64,000 nucleotides of DNA from Megalopta genalis. Its lineage: Eukaryota > Arthropoda > Insecta > Hymenoptera > Halictidae. Location of the stretch: contig NW_027476094.1 of assembly GCF_051020955.1 (NCBI RefSeq), positions 1,236,501-1,300,500 of the forward strand, in the 5' to 3' direction. Of this stretch, positions 27,061 to 40,546 are shown piece after piece (position 1 is the stretch's first letter; the number at the start of each line of letters is the position of its first letter). A program made the translations under genes and the position numbers. A model generated the notes under the pieces. That model did no database searches, had not been told where the DNA came from, and worked only from the letters and a program-made list of their open reading frames with translations.

Positions 27061-27640
27061 AAGAACAACAAGAACAACAAGAACAACAAGAACAACAAGA
27101 ACAACAAGAACAACAAGAACAACAAGAACAACAAGAACAACAAGAACAACAAGAACAACAAGAACAACAAGAACAACAAGAACAACAAGAACAACAAGAA
27201 CAATAAGAACAACAAGAACAACAAGAACAACAAGAACAACAAGAACAACAAGAACAACAACAAGATCAACAAGAACAACAAGAACAACTACAACAAGATC
27301 AACAAGAACAACAGCAACATGAACAACAAGAAAAACAAGAACAACAAGAACAACAAGAACAACAAGAACAACAAGAACAACAAGAACAACAAGAACAACA
27401 AGAACAACAAGAACAACAAGAACAACAAGAACAACAAGAACAACAAGAACAACAAGAACAACAAGAACAACAAGAACAACAAGAACAACAAGAACAACAA
27501 GAACAACAAGAACAACAAGAACAACAAGAACAACAAGAACAACAAGAACAACAAGAACAACAAGAACAACAAGAACAACAAGAACAACAAGAACAACCAG
27601 AACAACAACAACAAGAACAACTAGAACAACAACAACAAGA
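26830..27640 (+). repeat. D-type nonamer array
   Basis: Nonamers with GAG clusters near 26980-27060 and TAA at 27204 lead to a D header at 27288. A perfect run of about 250 bp then ends in CCA and CTA variants near 27597-27622. Confidence 0.88.
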
Positions 27641-27650
27641 ACAACAAGAA

Positions 27651-27681
<31 letters not shown>

Positions 27682-28313
27682 AAGAACAACAAGAACAACA
27701 AGAACAACAAGAACAACAAGAACAACAAGAACAACAAGGACAACAAGAACAACAAGAACAACGAGAACTACAAGAACAACGAGAACAACGAGAACAACGA
27801 GAACAACGAGAACAACAAGAATAACAAGAACAACAAGGACAACCAGAACAGCAAGAAGAACAACAAGAACAACAAGATCAACAAAAACAACAAGAACAAC
27901 AAGAACAACAAGAACAACAAGAACAACAAGAACAACAAGAACAACAAGAACAACAAGAACAACAAGAACAACAAGAACTACAACAATAACAAGGACAACA
28001 ACAACAACTACAACAAGAACAGCAAGAACAACAACAACAACAAGAACAACAACAAGAACAACAAGAACAACAAGATCAACAAAAACAACAACTACAACAA
28101 GAACAGCAAGAACAACAACATCAACAAGAACAACAAGAACAGAAAGAACAACAAGGACAACAAGAACAAGAACAGCAAGAGCAACAACAACAAGAACCAC
28201 ATGAACAACAACAACAAGAACAACAAGAACAACAACAACAACAGGAACAACAAGAACCACAACGCCAAGAACAACAACAACAAGAACAACAAAAACAAGA
28301 ACAACAAGAACAA

Positions 28314-28344
<31 letters not shown>

Positions 28345-28619
28345 AAGTGCAACAAGAACAACAAGAGCAACAAGAGCAATAAGAGCAACAAGAACCACAA
28401 GATCAACAAGAACAACAAGCACAACAAGAACAACAAGGACAACAACAACAAGAACAAGGACAACAACAACAAGGACAGCTAGAACAACAACAAGAAGAAC
28501 AACAAGAACAACATGAACAGCAAAAACAACAAGAACGACAAGAACAACAAGAACAACAAGAACAACAAGAACAACCAGAACAACCAGAACAACAAGAACA
28601 ACAAGAACAACAAGAACAA

Positions 28620-28652
<33 letters not shown>

Positions 28653-28868
28653 GAACAACAACAACAAGAACAAGAACAACGGGAACACAACAACAAGAAC
28701 AACAAGAACCAGAACAACGGGAACAACAACGACGAGAGCAACAAGAACAACAAGAACAACAAGAACAATAAGAACAACAAGAACAACAAGAACAACAAGA
28801 ACAACAAGAACAACAAGAACAACAACAAGATCAACAAGAACAACAAGATCAACAAGAACAACAGCAAC
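27641..28868 (+). repeat. R1 composite block, copy 7
   Basis: This is a paralogue of 22.5-23.7 kb. It keeps the rare GTG triplet (28347), TAA at 27822, 27987, 28380 and 28769, PHE near 28197, CTA near 28479 and M2 at 28680. A GAACCACAAG variant near 28391 is private to this copy. Confidence 0.85.
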
Positions 28869-29260
28869 ATGAACAACAAGAAAAACAAGAACAACAAGAA
28901 CAACAAGAACAACAAGAACAACAAGAACAACAAGAACAAAAAGAACAAAAAGAACAACAAGAACAACAAGAACAACAAGAACAACAAGAACAACAAGAAC
29001 AACAAGAACAACAAGAACAACAAGAACAACAAGAACAACAAGAACAACAAGAACAACAAGAACAACAAGAACAACAAGAACAACAAGAACAACAAGAACA
29101 ACAAGAACAACAAGAACAACAAGAACAACAAGAACAACAAGAACAACAAGAACAACAAGAACAACAAGAACAACAAGAACAACAAGAACAACAAGAACAA
29201 CAAGAACAACAAGAACAACAAGAACAACAAGAACAACAAGAACAACAAGAACAACAAGAA
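28869..29260 (+). repeat. Nonamer run
   Basis: A D-like header without the CTA leads into caacaagaa. Two AAAAAGAAC variants lie near 28928-28946, then about 315 bp are perfect nonamer up to CTA near 29260. Confidence 0.9.
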
Positions 29261-30132
29261 CTACAACAATAACAAGGACAGCAACAACAACTACAACAAG
29301 AACAGCAAGAACAACAACAACAACAACAAGAACAACAACAAGAACAACAAGAACAACAAGATCTACAAAAACAACATCTACAACAATAACAGCAAGAACA
29401 ACAACAACAACAACAAGAACAACAAGAACAGAAAGAACAACAAGGGCAACAAGAACAAGAACAGCAAGAGCAACAACAACAAGAACCGCATGAACAACAA
29501 CAACAAGAACAACAAGAACAACAACAAGAACAACAAGAGCAACAAGAACGACAAGAGCAACAAGAACAACAAGAACAACAAGATCAATAAGAACAACAAG
29601 CACAACAAGAACAACAAGGACAACAACAACAAGAACAACAAGGACAACAACTACAAGGACAACTAGAACAACAACAAGAAGAACAACAAGAACAACATGA
29701 ACAGCAAAAACAACAAGAACAACAAGAACAACAAGAACAACAAGAACAACAAGAACAACCGGATCAAAAAGAACAACAAGAACAACCGGAACAACAAGAA
29801 CAACAAGAACAACCAGAACAACAACAACAAGAACAACTAGAACAACAACAAGAACAACAACAACAACAACAAGAACAACAACAACAACAACAAGAACAAC
29901 AAGAACAACAAGAACAACAACAACAACAACAACAAGAACAACAAGAACAACAAGAACAACAAGAACAACGAGAACAACGAGTACAACGAGAACAACGAGA
30001 GCAACGAGAACAACAAGAACAACCAGAACAGCATGAACCACCAGAACAGCAAGAACAACCAGAACAGCAAGAAGAACAACAAGAACAACAAGAACAACAA
30101 GAAGAACAAGATCAACAAAACCAACAAGTAAA
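29261..30132 (+). repeat. Divergent R1-like block with CCG variant
   Basis: TAA lies at 29270, 29387 and 29588, with AACAAGATCTAC near 29357 and GGG near 29448. The PHE motif carries a synonymous CCG (near 29487) and the PQRQE motif is missing. HEPPE lies at 30029. The end is a diverged M4 element reading GTAAAGACG, with the deletion at about 30133. CCG-type relatives occur near 45.0, 52.7 and 62.3 kb. Confidence 0.78.
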
Positions 30133-30609
30133 GACGAACAACAAGAACAACAAGGACAACAAGAACAACAAGAACAACAAGAACAACAAGAACTACAACA
30201 ACAACAAGGACAACAACAACAACTACAACAAGAACAGCAAGAACAACAACAACAAGAAGAACAACAAGAACAACAAGAACAACTAGAAAAACAAAAAAAA
30301 GAACAACGAGAACAACAAGAACAACAAGAACAACAAGAACAACAAGAACAACAAGAACAACAAGAACAACAAGAACAACAAGAACAACAAGAACAACAAG
30401 AACAACAAGAACAACAAGAATAACAAGAACAACAAGAACAACAAGAACAACAAGAACAACAAGAACAACAAGAACAACAAGAACAACAAGAACAACAAGA
30501 ACAACAAGAACAACAAGAACAACCAGAACAACAACAACAAGAACAACTAGAACAACAACAATAAGAACAACAAGAACAACAAGAACAACTAGAACAACAA
30601 GGACAACAA
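30133..30609 (+). repeat. Nonamer run, duplicate of 25.7-26.05 kb
   Basis: GAAAAACAAAAAAAAG near 30286 and a nonamer run near 30310-30525 broken once by TAA at 30421, then CCA, CTA and TAA at 30562, reproduce 25.72-26.06 kb at an offset of about 4,551-4,560 bp. Confidence 0.85.
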
Positions 30610-31202
30610 GACAACATGAACAGCAAGAACAACAAGAACAACAAGAACAAGAGCAACAAGAACAACCGGAACAACAAGAACAACAAGAACAACCAGAACA
30701 ACAACAACAAGGACAACTAGAACAACAACAATAACAAGAACAACAAGAGCAACAAGAACAACAAGAACAACAAGAACAACAAGAACAACAAGAACAACAA
30801 GATCAACAAAAACAACAAGAACAACAAGAACAACAAGAACAACAAGAACAACAAGAACAACAAGAACTACAACAATAACAAGGACAACAACAACAACTAC
30901 AACAAGAACAGCAAGAACAACAACAACAACAAGAACAACAACAAGAACAACAAGAACAACAAGATCAACAAAAACAACAACTACGACAAGAACAGCAAGA
31001 ACAACAACATCAACAAGAACAACAAGAACAGAAAGAACAACAAGGACAACAAGAACAAGAACAGCAAGAGCAACAACAACAAGAACCACATGAACAACAA
31101 CAACAAGAACAACAAGAACAACAACAACAACAGGAACAACAAGAACCACAACGCCAAGAACAACAACAACAAGAACAACAAAAACAAGAACAACAAGAAC
31201 AA

Positions 31203-31251
<49 letters not shown>

Positions 31252-31380
31252 AAGAGCAACAAGAGCAACAAGAGCAACAAGAACAACAAGATCAACAAGA
31301 ACAACAAGCACAGCAAGAGCAACAAGGACAACAACAACAAGAACAACAAGGACAACAACAACAAGGACAACTAGAACAAC
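30610..31380 (+). repeat. R1 composite block, copy 8
   Basis: M3 (30610), TAA at 30732 and 30876, PHE near 31086, PQRQE near 31151 and CTA at 31371 form a near-exact duplicate of copy 6 at +4,551 bp. A private GAG for GAA sits near 31317. Confidence 0.84.
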
Positions 31381-31418
31381 AACAAGAAGAACAACAAGAA
31401 CAACAAGAACAACAAGAA

Positions 31419-31449
<31 letters not shown>

Positions 31450-31508
31450 AAGAACAACAAGAACAACAAGAACAACAAGAACAACAAGAACAACAAGAAC
31501 AACAAGAA

Positions 31509-31539
<31 letters not shown>

Positions 31540-31562
31540 AAGAACAACAAGAACAACAAGAA

Positions 31563-31611
<49 letters not shown>

Positions 31612-32198
31612 AAGAACAACAAGAACAACAAGAACAACAAGAACAACAAGAACAACAAGAACAACAAGAACAACAAGAACAACAAGAACAACAAGAACAA
31701 CAAGAACAACAAGAACAACAAGAACAACAAGAACAACAAGAACAACAAGAACAACAAGAACAACAAGAACAACAAGAACAATAAGAACAACAAGAACAAC
31801 AAGAACAACAAGAACAACAAGAACAACAACAAGATCAACAAGAACAACAAGAACAACTACAACAAGATCAACAAGAACAACAGCAACATGAACAACAAGA
31901 AAAACAAGAACAACAAGAACAACAAGAACAACAAGAACAACAAGAACAACAAGAACAACAAGAACAACAAGAACAACAAGAACAACAAGAACAACAAGAA
32001 CAACAAGAACAACAAGAACAACAAGAACAACAAGAACAACAAGAAAAACAAGAACAACAAGAACAACAAGAACAACAAGAACAACAAGAACAACAAGAAC
32101 AACAAGAACAACAAGAACAACAAGAACAACAAGAACAACAAGAACAACAAGAACAACAAGAACAACAAGAGCAACAAGAGCAACAAGAGCAACAAGAG

Positions 32199-32229
<31 letters not shown>

Positions 32230-32471
32230 AAGAACAACAAGAGCAACAAGAGCAACAAGAACAACAAGAACAACAAGAACAACAAGAACAACAAGAACAA
32301 CAAGAACTACAAGAACAACAATAACAACAAGAACAACAAGAACAACAAGAACAACAAGAACAACAAGAACAACAAGAACAACAAGAGCAACAAGAACAAG
32401 AACAGCAAGAACAACAACAACAACAACAACAACAAGAACAACAGGAACAACAACAGCAAGAACAACAAGAA

Positions 32472-32502
<31 letters not shown>

Positions 32503-33284
32503 AAGAACAAGAACAACAAGAGCAACAAGAACAACAAGAACAACAAGAACAACAAGAACAACAAGAACAACAAGAACAACAAGAACAACAAGAACAACAA
32601 GAACAACAAGAACAACAAGAACAACAAGAACAACAAGAACAACAAGAACAACAAGAACAACAAGAACAACAAGAACAACAAGAACAATAAGAACAACAAG
32701 AACAACAAGAACAACAAGAACAACAAGAACAACAACAAGATCAACAAGAACAACAAGAACAACTACAACAAGATCAACAAGAACAACAGCAACATGAACA
32801 ACAAGAAAAACAAGAACAACAAGAACAACAAGAACAACAAGAACAACAAGAACAACAAGAACAACAAGAACAACAAGAACAACAAGAACAACAAGAACAA
32901 CAAGAACAACAAGAACAACAAGAACAACAAGAAAAACAAGAACAACAAGAACAACAAGAACAACAAGAACAACAAGAACAACAAGAACAACAAGAACAAC
33001 AAGAACAACAAGAACACCAAGAACACCAAGAACAACAAGAACAACAAGAACAACAAGAACAACAAGAACAACAAGAACAACAAGAACAACAAGAACAACA
33101 AGAACAACAAGAACAACAAGAACAACAAGAACAACAAGAACAACAAGAACAACAAGAACAACAAGAACAACAAGAACAACAAGAACAACAAGAACAACAA
33201 GAACAACAAGAACAACAAGAACAACAAGAACAACAAGAACAACAAGAACAACAAGAGCAACAAGAGCAACAAGAACAACAAGAA

Positions 33285-33315
<31 letters not shown>

Positions 33316-33446
33316 AAGAACAACAAGAACAACAAGAACAACAAGAACAACAAGAACAACAAGAACAACAAGAACAACAAGAACAACAAGAACAACAAGA
33401 ACAACAAGAACAACAAGAGCAACAAGAGCAACAAGAGCAACAAGAG

Positions 33447-33477
<31 letters not shown>

Positions 33478-33640
33478 AAGAACAACAAGAGCAACAAGAG
33501 CAACAAGAACAACAAGAACAACAAGAACAACAAGAACAACAAGAACAACAAGAACTACAAGAACAACAATAACAACAAGAACAACAAGAACAACAAGAAC
33601 AACAAGAACAACAAGAACAACAAGAACAACAAGAGCAACA
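31381..33640 (+). repeat. D-type nonamer array with internal tandem duplication
   Basis: D headers lie at 31857 and 32763, and TAA at 31782 and 32688 shares their 906 bp offset. The motif CTACAAGAACAACAATAAC occurs at 32307 and 33555 (offset 1,248 bp), with TAA at 32322 and 33570. The two offsets differ by 342 bp, which is 38 nonamers. A GATC-free composite patch (32395-32520) and a CACC pair near 33015 are the other marks. Confidence 0.85.
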
Positions 33641-33719
33641 AGAACAAGAACAGCAAGAACAACAACAACAACAACAACAACAAGAACAACAGGAACAACA
33701 ACAGCAAGAACAACAAGAA

Positions 33720-33750
<31 letters not shown>

Positions 33751-34670
33751 AAGAACAACAACATCTACCAGAACCACAACAACATGAACAACAAGAACAA
33801 GAACAACAACAACAACAACAAGAACAACTACAACAAGAACAACGGGAACAACAACAGCAAGAACAACAAGGACAAAAAGAATAACAAGAACAAGAAGAAC
33901 AACAAGAACAACAAGAGCAACAAGAGCAACAATAACAACAAGAACAACAAGAACAACAAGAACAACAAGAACATCAAGAACAACAAGAAAAACAAGAACA
34001 AGAACAACAACATCAACCAGAACAACAACAACATGAACAACAAGAACAACAACAGCAACAACAACAACAAGGACAACAAGAACAACAAGAGCAAAAAGAA
34101 CAACAAGAACAACGAGAACAACGAGAACAACGAGAACAACGAGAACAACAACAAGAACAACAACAACAAGGACAACAAGAACAACAAGAACAAAAGGAAC
34201 AACAAGAACGACGAGAACAACGAGAACAACGAGAACAACGAGAACAACAACAAGAACAACAACAACAACAACAACAACTAGAGCAACAAGAACAACAAGA
34301 ACACCAAGAACAACAAGAACGACAAGAACAACAAGAACATCAAGAACAACAAGAACAACAAGACCAAGAACAACAACAACAACAACAACAAGAACAAAAA
34401 GAACAACAACAACATAAACAACAAGAACATCAACAACCAGAACAACAACAGCAACAACAGCAACAAGAGCAACAAGAGCAACAAGAGCAACAAGAGCAAC
34501 AAGAGCAACAAGAGCAACAAGAACAACAAGAACAACAAGAACAACAAGAACACCAAGAACAACAAGAACAACAAGATCAACAAGAACAACAAGATCAACA
34601 AGAAGAACAACAAGAACAACAAGAAGGAGAACAAGAACAACAAGAACAACAAGAGCAACAAGAGCAACAA
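33641..34670 (+). repeat. Composite block: HLPEP, HQPE, EQR and HQQPE cassettes
   Basis: HLPEP lies at 33762, TAA at 33882 and 33933, HQPE near 34012, two EQR runs (one with a GACGAG variant near 34209), CTA at 34278, CAT-AAA near 34414, six GAG nonamers from 34467, and GAAGGAGAAC near 34623. It then switches abruptly into the next cassette. Confidence 0.82.
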
Positions 34671-34872
34671 TAACAACAAGAACAACAAGAACAACAAGAA
34701 CAACAAGAACAACAAGAAAAACAAGAACAAGAACAACAACATCAACCAGAACAACAACAACATGAACAACAAGAACAACAACAGCAACAACAACAACAAG
34801 GACAACAAGAACAACAAGAGCAAAAAGAACAACAAGAACAACGAGAACAACGAGAACAACGGGAACAACGAG

Positions 34873-34916
<44 letters not shown>

Positions 34917-35728
34917 CTAGAACAACAAGAACAACAAGAACACCAAGAACACCAAGAGCAAAAAGAACAACAAGAACAACAAGAACAACAAGAACATCAA
35001 CAACCTGAACAACAACAACAACAACAACAAGAACAAAAAGAACAACAACAACATGAACAACAAGAACATCAACAACCAGAACAACAAGAACAACAACAGC
35101 AACAAGAGCAACAAGAGCAACAATAACAACAAGAACAACAAGAACAACAAGAACAACAAGAACAACAAGATCAACAAGAACAACAAGAACAACAAGAACA
35201 ACAAGAACAACAAGAACAACAAGAACAACAAGAACAACAAGAACAACAAGAACAACAAGAACAACAAGAACAACAAGAACAACAAGAACAACAAGAACAA
35301 CAAGAACAACAAGAACAACAAGAACAACAAGAACAACGAGAACAACGAGAACAACAACAACAAGGACAACTAGAACAACAACAAGAAGAACAACAAGAAC
35401 AACATGAACAACAAGAACAATAAGAACAACAAGAACAACAAGAACAACAAGAACAACAAGAACAACAAGAGCAACATGAACAACAAGAACAACAAGAACA
35501 ACAAGAACAACAAGAACAACAAGAACAACAAGAACAACAAGAACAACAATAACAACAAGAACAACGAGAACAACGAGTACAACGAGAACAACGAGAACAA
35601 CGAGAACAACAAGAACAACCAGAACAGCATGAACCACCAGAACAGCAAGAACAACCAGAACAGCAAGAAGAACAACAAGAACAACAAGAACAACAAGAAG
35701 AACAAGATCAACAAAAACAACAAGAAAA
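34671..35728 (+). repeat. Mosaic block containing the longest (CAA)n tract
   Basis: TAA lies at 34671 and HQPE near 34740. An uninterrupted (CAA)14 at 34875-34916 ends in CTA. A CCT variant lies near 35003, TAA at 35124, 35421 and 35550, and HEPPE at 35625. It matches 20.64-21.74 kb in order, with small step differences, and ends at the M4 deletion (35729). Confidence 0.83.
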
Positions 35729-35926
35729 GACGAACAACAAGAACAACAAGGACAACAAGAACAACAAGAACAACAAGAACAACAAGAACTACAACAACAA
35801 CATGGACAACAACAACAACTACAACAAGAACAGCAAGAACAACAACGACAACAAGAACAACAAGAACAACAAGAACAACTAGAAAAACAACAAAAAGAAC
35901 AACGAGAACAACAAGAACAACAAGAA

Positions 35927-35957
<31 letters not shown>

Positions 35958-36219
35958 AAGAACAACAAGAACAACAAGAACAACAAGAACAACAAGAACA
36001 ACAAGAACAACAAGAACAACAAGAACAACAACAATAAGAACAACAAGAACAACAAGAACAACTAGAACAACAAGGACAACAAGACAACATGAACAGCAAG
36101 AACAACAAGAACAACAAGAACAAGAGCAACAAGAACAACCGGAACAACAAGAACAACAAGAACAACCAGAACAACAACAACAAGGACAACTAGAACAACA
36201 ACAACAAGAACAACAAGAA

Positions 36220-36250
<31 letters not shown>

Positions 36251-36390
36251 AAGAACAACAAGAACAACAAGAACAACAAGAACAACAAGAACAACAAGAA
36301 CAACAAGGACAACAAGAACAACAAGAACAACGAGAACTACAAGAACAACGAGAACAACGAGAACAACGAGAACAACGAGAACAACAAGAA
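35729..36390 (+). repeat. Mosaic block between M4 and the next composite
   Basis: M4 (35729), a CAACATGGAC variant near 35800, a nonamer run with one GAG, TAA at 36035, CTA near 36062, M3 (36083), CAACCGGAAC, the CGAGAACTACAAG motif near 36330 and an EQR run. It is a shortened paralogue of 21.74-22.66 kb; the perfect run is far shorter here. Confidence 0.8.
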
Positions 36391-36435
36391 TAACAAGAAC
36401 AACAAGGACAACCAGAACAGCAAGAAGAACAAGAG

Positions 36436-36466
<31 letters not shown>

Positions 36467-36601
36467 AAGAACAACAAGAACAACAAGAACAACAAGAACA
36501 ACAAGAACAACAAGAACAACAAGAACAACAAGAACAACAAGAACAACAAGAACAACAAGAACAACAAGAACAACAAGAGCAACAAGAACAAGAACAGCAA
36601 G

Positions 36602-36633
<32 letters not shown>

Positions 36634-36660
36634 GAACAACAACAGCAAGAACAACAAGAA

Positions 36661-36691
<31 letters not shown>

Positions 36692-37179
36692 AAGAACAAG
36701 AACAACAACATCTACCAGAACCACAACAACATGAACAACAAGAACAAGAACAACAACAACAACAACAAGAACAACTACAACAAGAACAACGGGAACAACA
36801 ACAGCAAGAACAACAAGGACAAAAAGAATAACAAGAACAAGAAGAACAACAAGAGCAACAAGAGCAACAATAACAACAAGAACAACAAGAACAACAAGAA
36901 CAACAAGAACAACAAGAACAACAAGAAAAACAAGAACAAGAACAACAACATCAACCAGAACAACAACAACATGAACAACAAGAACAACAACACCAACAAC
37001 AACAACAAGGACAACAAGAACAACAAGAACAACGAGAACAACGAGTACAACGAGAACAACGAGAACAACGAGAACAACAAGAACAACCAGAACAGCATGA
37101 ACCACCAGAACAGCAAGAACAACCAGAACAGCAAGAACAACAAGAGCAACAAGAACAACTACAACAACAAGGACAACAA
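36391..37179 (+). repeat. Composite block: nonamers, HLPEP, HQPE and HEPPE
   Basis: TAA at 36391 opens a short nonamer tract. HLPEP is at 36709, TAA at 36829 and 36871, and HQPE near 36950 with CAC in place of CAG (near 36991). HEPPE at 37093 runs into M3 (37180). It is repeated at 39.1-39.93 kb at an offset of about 2,728-2,755 bp. Confidence 0.82.
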
Positions 37180-37395
37180 GACAACATGAACAACAAGAAC
37201 AACAAGAACAACAAGAACAAGAACAACAAGAACAACCGGAACAACAAGAACAACAAGAACAACCGGAACAACAAGAACAACAAGAACAACCAGAACAACT
37301 ACAACAAGAACAACTAGAACAACAACAACAACAACAAGAACAACAACAACAACAACGAGAACTACAAGAACAACAAGAACAACAAGAACAACAAG

Positions 37396-37427
<32 letters not shown>

Positions 37428-37734
37428 GAACAACGGGAACAACAACAGCAAGAACAACGAGGACAAAAAGAATAACAAGAACAAGAAGAACAACAAGAAC
37501 AACAAGAGCAACAAGAGCAACAATAACAACAAGAACAACAAGAACAACAAGAACAACAAGAACAACAAGAACAACAAGAAAAACAAGAACAAGAACAACA
37601 ACATCAACCAGAACAACAACAACATGAACAACAAGAACAACAACAGCAACAACAACAACAAGGACAACAAGAACAACAAGAGCAAAAAGAACAACAAGAA
37701 CAACGAGAACAACGAGAACAACGGGAACAACGAG

Positions 37735-37772
<38 letters not shown>

Positions 37773-39148
37773 CTAGAACAACAAGAACAACAAGAACACC
37801 AAGAACACCAAGAGCAAAAAGAACAACAAGAACAACAAGAACAACAAGAACATCAACAACCTGAACAACAACAACAACAACAACAAGAACAAAAAGAACA
37901 ACAACAACATGAACAACAAGAACATCAACAACCAGAACAACAAGAACAACAACAGCAACAAGAGCAACAAGAGCAACAATAACAACAAGAACAACAAGAA
38001 CAACAAGAACAACAAGAACAACAAGAACAACAAGAACAACAAGAACAACAAGAACAACAAGAACAACAAGAACAACAAGAACAACGAGAACAACGAGAAC
38101 AACAACAACAAGGACAACTAGAACAACAACAAGAAGAACAACAAGAACAACATGAACAACAAGAACAATAAGAACAACAAGAACAACAAGAACAACAAGA
38201 ACAACAAGAACAACAAGAACAACAAGAACAACATGATCAACAAGAACAACAAGAACAACAAGAACAACAAGAACAACAAGAACAACAAGAACAACAAGAA
38301 CAACAAGAACAACAATAACAACAAGAACAACGAGAACAACGAGTACAACGAGAACAACGAGAACAACGAGAACAACAAGAACAACCAGAACAGCATGAAC
38401 CACCAGAACAGCAAGAACAACCAGAACAGCAAGAAGAACAACAAGAACAACAAGAACAACAAGAAGAACAAGATCAACAAAAACAACAAGAAAAGACGAA
38501 CAACAAGAACAACAAGGACAACAAGAACAACAAGAACAACAAGAACAACAAGAACTACAACAACAACAACAACAACTACAACAAGAACAGCAAGAACAAC
38601 AACAACAACAAGAACAACAAGAACAACAAGAACAACTAGAAAAACAACAAAAAGAACAACGAGAACAACAAGAACAACAAGAACAACAAGAACAACAAGA
38701 ACAACAAGAACAACAAGAACAACAAGAACAACAAGAACAACAAGAACAACAAGAACAACAAGAACAACAAGAACAACAAGAACAACAAGAACAACAAGAA
38801 CAACAAGAACAACAAGAACAACAAGAACAACAAGAACAACAAGAACAACAAGAACAACAAGAACAACAAGAACAACAAGAACAACAAGGACAACAAGAAC
38901 AACAAGAACAACGAGAACAACAAGAACAACGAGAACAACGAGAACAACGAGAACAACGAGAACAACAAGAATAACAAGAACAACAAGGACAACCAGAACA
39001 GCAAGAAGAACAACAAGAACAGCAAGAAGAACAACAAGAACAACAAGAACAACAAGAACAACAAGAACAACAAGAACAACAAGAACAACAAGAACAACAA
39101 GAACAACAAGAACAACAAGAACAACAAGAACAACAAGAACAACAAGAA

Positions 39149-39170
<22 letters not shown>
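37180..39170 (+). repeat. Mosaic block, M3 to the 7.68 kb unit
   Basis: M3 at 37180 is the only copy reading ATGAACAACAAG rather than ATGAACAGCAAG. TAA lies at 37473, 37524, 37980, 38169 and 38316, CTA at 37773, a BclI site (TGATCA) near 38224, HEPPE near 38391 and M4 at 38495. Then come nonamers and TAA at 38972. Cassette order equals 20.34-22.7 kb. Confidence 0.8.
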
Positions 39171-39242
<72 letters not shown>

Positions 39243-39388
39243 AAGAACAACAAGAACAACAAGAACAACAAGAACAACAAGAACAACAAGAACAACAAGA
39301 ACAACAAGAGCAACAAGAACAAGAACAGCAAGAACAACAACAACAACAACAACAACAACAAGAACAACAACAGCAAGAACAACAAGAA

Positions 39389-39419
<31 letters not shown>

Positions 39420-40515
39420 AAGAACAAGAACAACAACATCTACCAGAACCACAACAACATGAACAACAAGAACAAGAACAACAACAACAACAACAAGAAC
39501 AACTACAACAAGAACAACGGGAACAACAACAGCAAGAACAACAAGGACAAAAAGAATAACAAGAACAAGAAGAACAACAAGAACAACAAGAGCAACAAGA
39601 GCAACAATAACAACAAGAACAACAAGAACAACAAGAACAACAAGAACAACAAGAACAACAAGAACAACAAGAACAACAAGAAAAACCAGAACAAGAACAA
39701 CAACATCAACCAGAACAACAACAACATGAACAACAAGAACAACAACACCAACAACAACAACAAGGACAACAAGAACAACAAGAACAACGAGAACAACGAG
39801 TACAACGAGAACAACGAGAACAACGAGAGCAACAAGAACAACCAGAACAGCATGAACCACCAGAACAGCAAGAACAACCAGAACAGCAAGAACAACAAGA
39901 GCAACAAGAACAACTACAACAACAAGGACAACAAGACAACATGAACAGCAAGAACAACAAGAACAACAAGAACAAGAACAACAAGAACAACCGGAACAAC
40001 AAGAACAACAAGAACAACCGGAACAACAAGAACAACAAGAACAACCAGAACAACTACAACAAGAACAACTAGAACAACAACAACAACAACAAGAACAACA
40101 ACAACAACAACAAGAACTACAAGAACAACAAGAACAACAAGAACAACAACAACAACAACAACAACAACAAGAACAACGGGAACAACAACAGCAAGAACAA
40201 CGAGGACAAAAAGAATAACAAGAACAAGAAGAACAACAAGAACAACAAGAGCAACAAGAGCAACAATAACAACAAGAACAACAAGAACAACAAGAACAAC
40301 AAGAACAACAAGAACAACAAGAAAAACAAGAACAAGAACAACAACATCAACCAGAACAACAACAACATGAACAACAAGAACAACAACAGCAACAACAACA
40401 ACAAGGACAACAAGAACAACAAGAGCAAAAAGAACAACAAGAACAACGAGAACAACGAGATCAACGGGAACAACGAGAACAACAACAACAACAACAACAA
40501 GAACAACAAGAACAA

Positions 40516-40546
<31 letters not shown>

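Noticed and set aside
27604..27640. Possible introns interrupting a Q/E-coding gene
   Set aside because: GT is almost absent from the + strand, so GT-AG introns cannot explain the phase changes at M2, M3 and M4.
34875..34916. Telomere-like or trinucleotide-expansion locus at (CAA)14
   Set aside because: CAA tracts of up to 14 units lie inside composite cassettes at many positions and match no telomere repeat I know; they are cassette parts.
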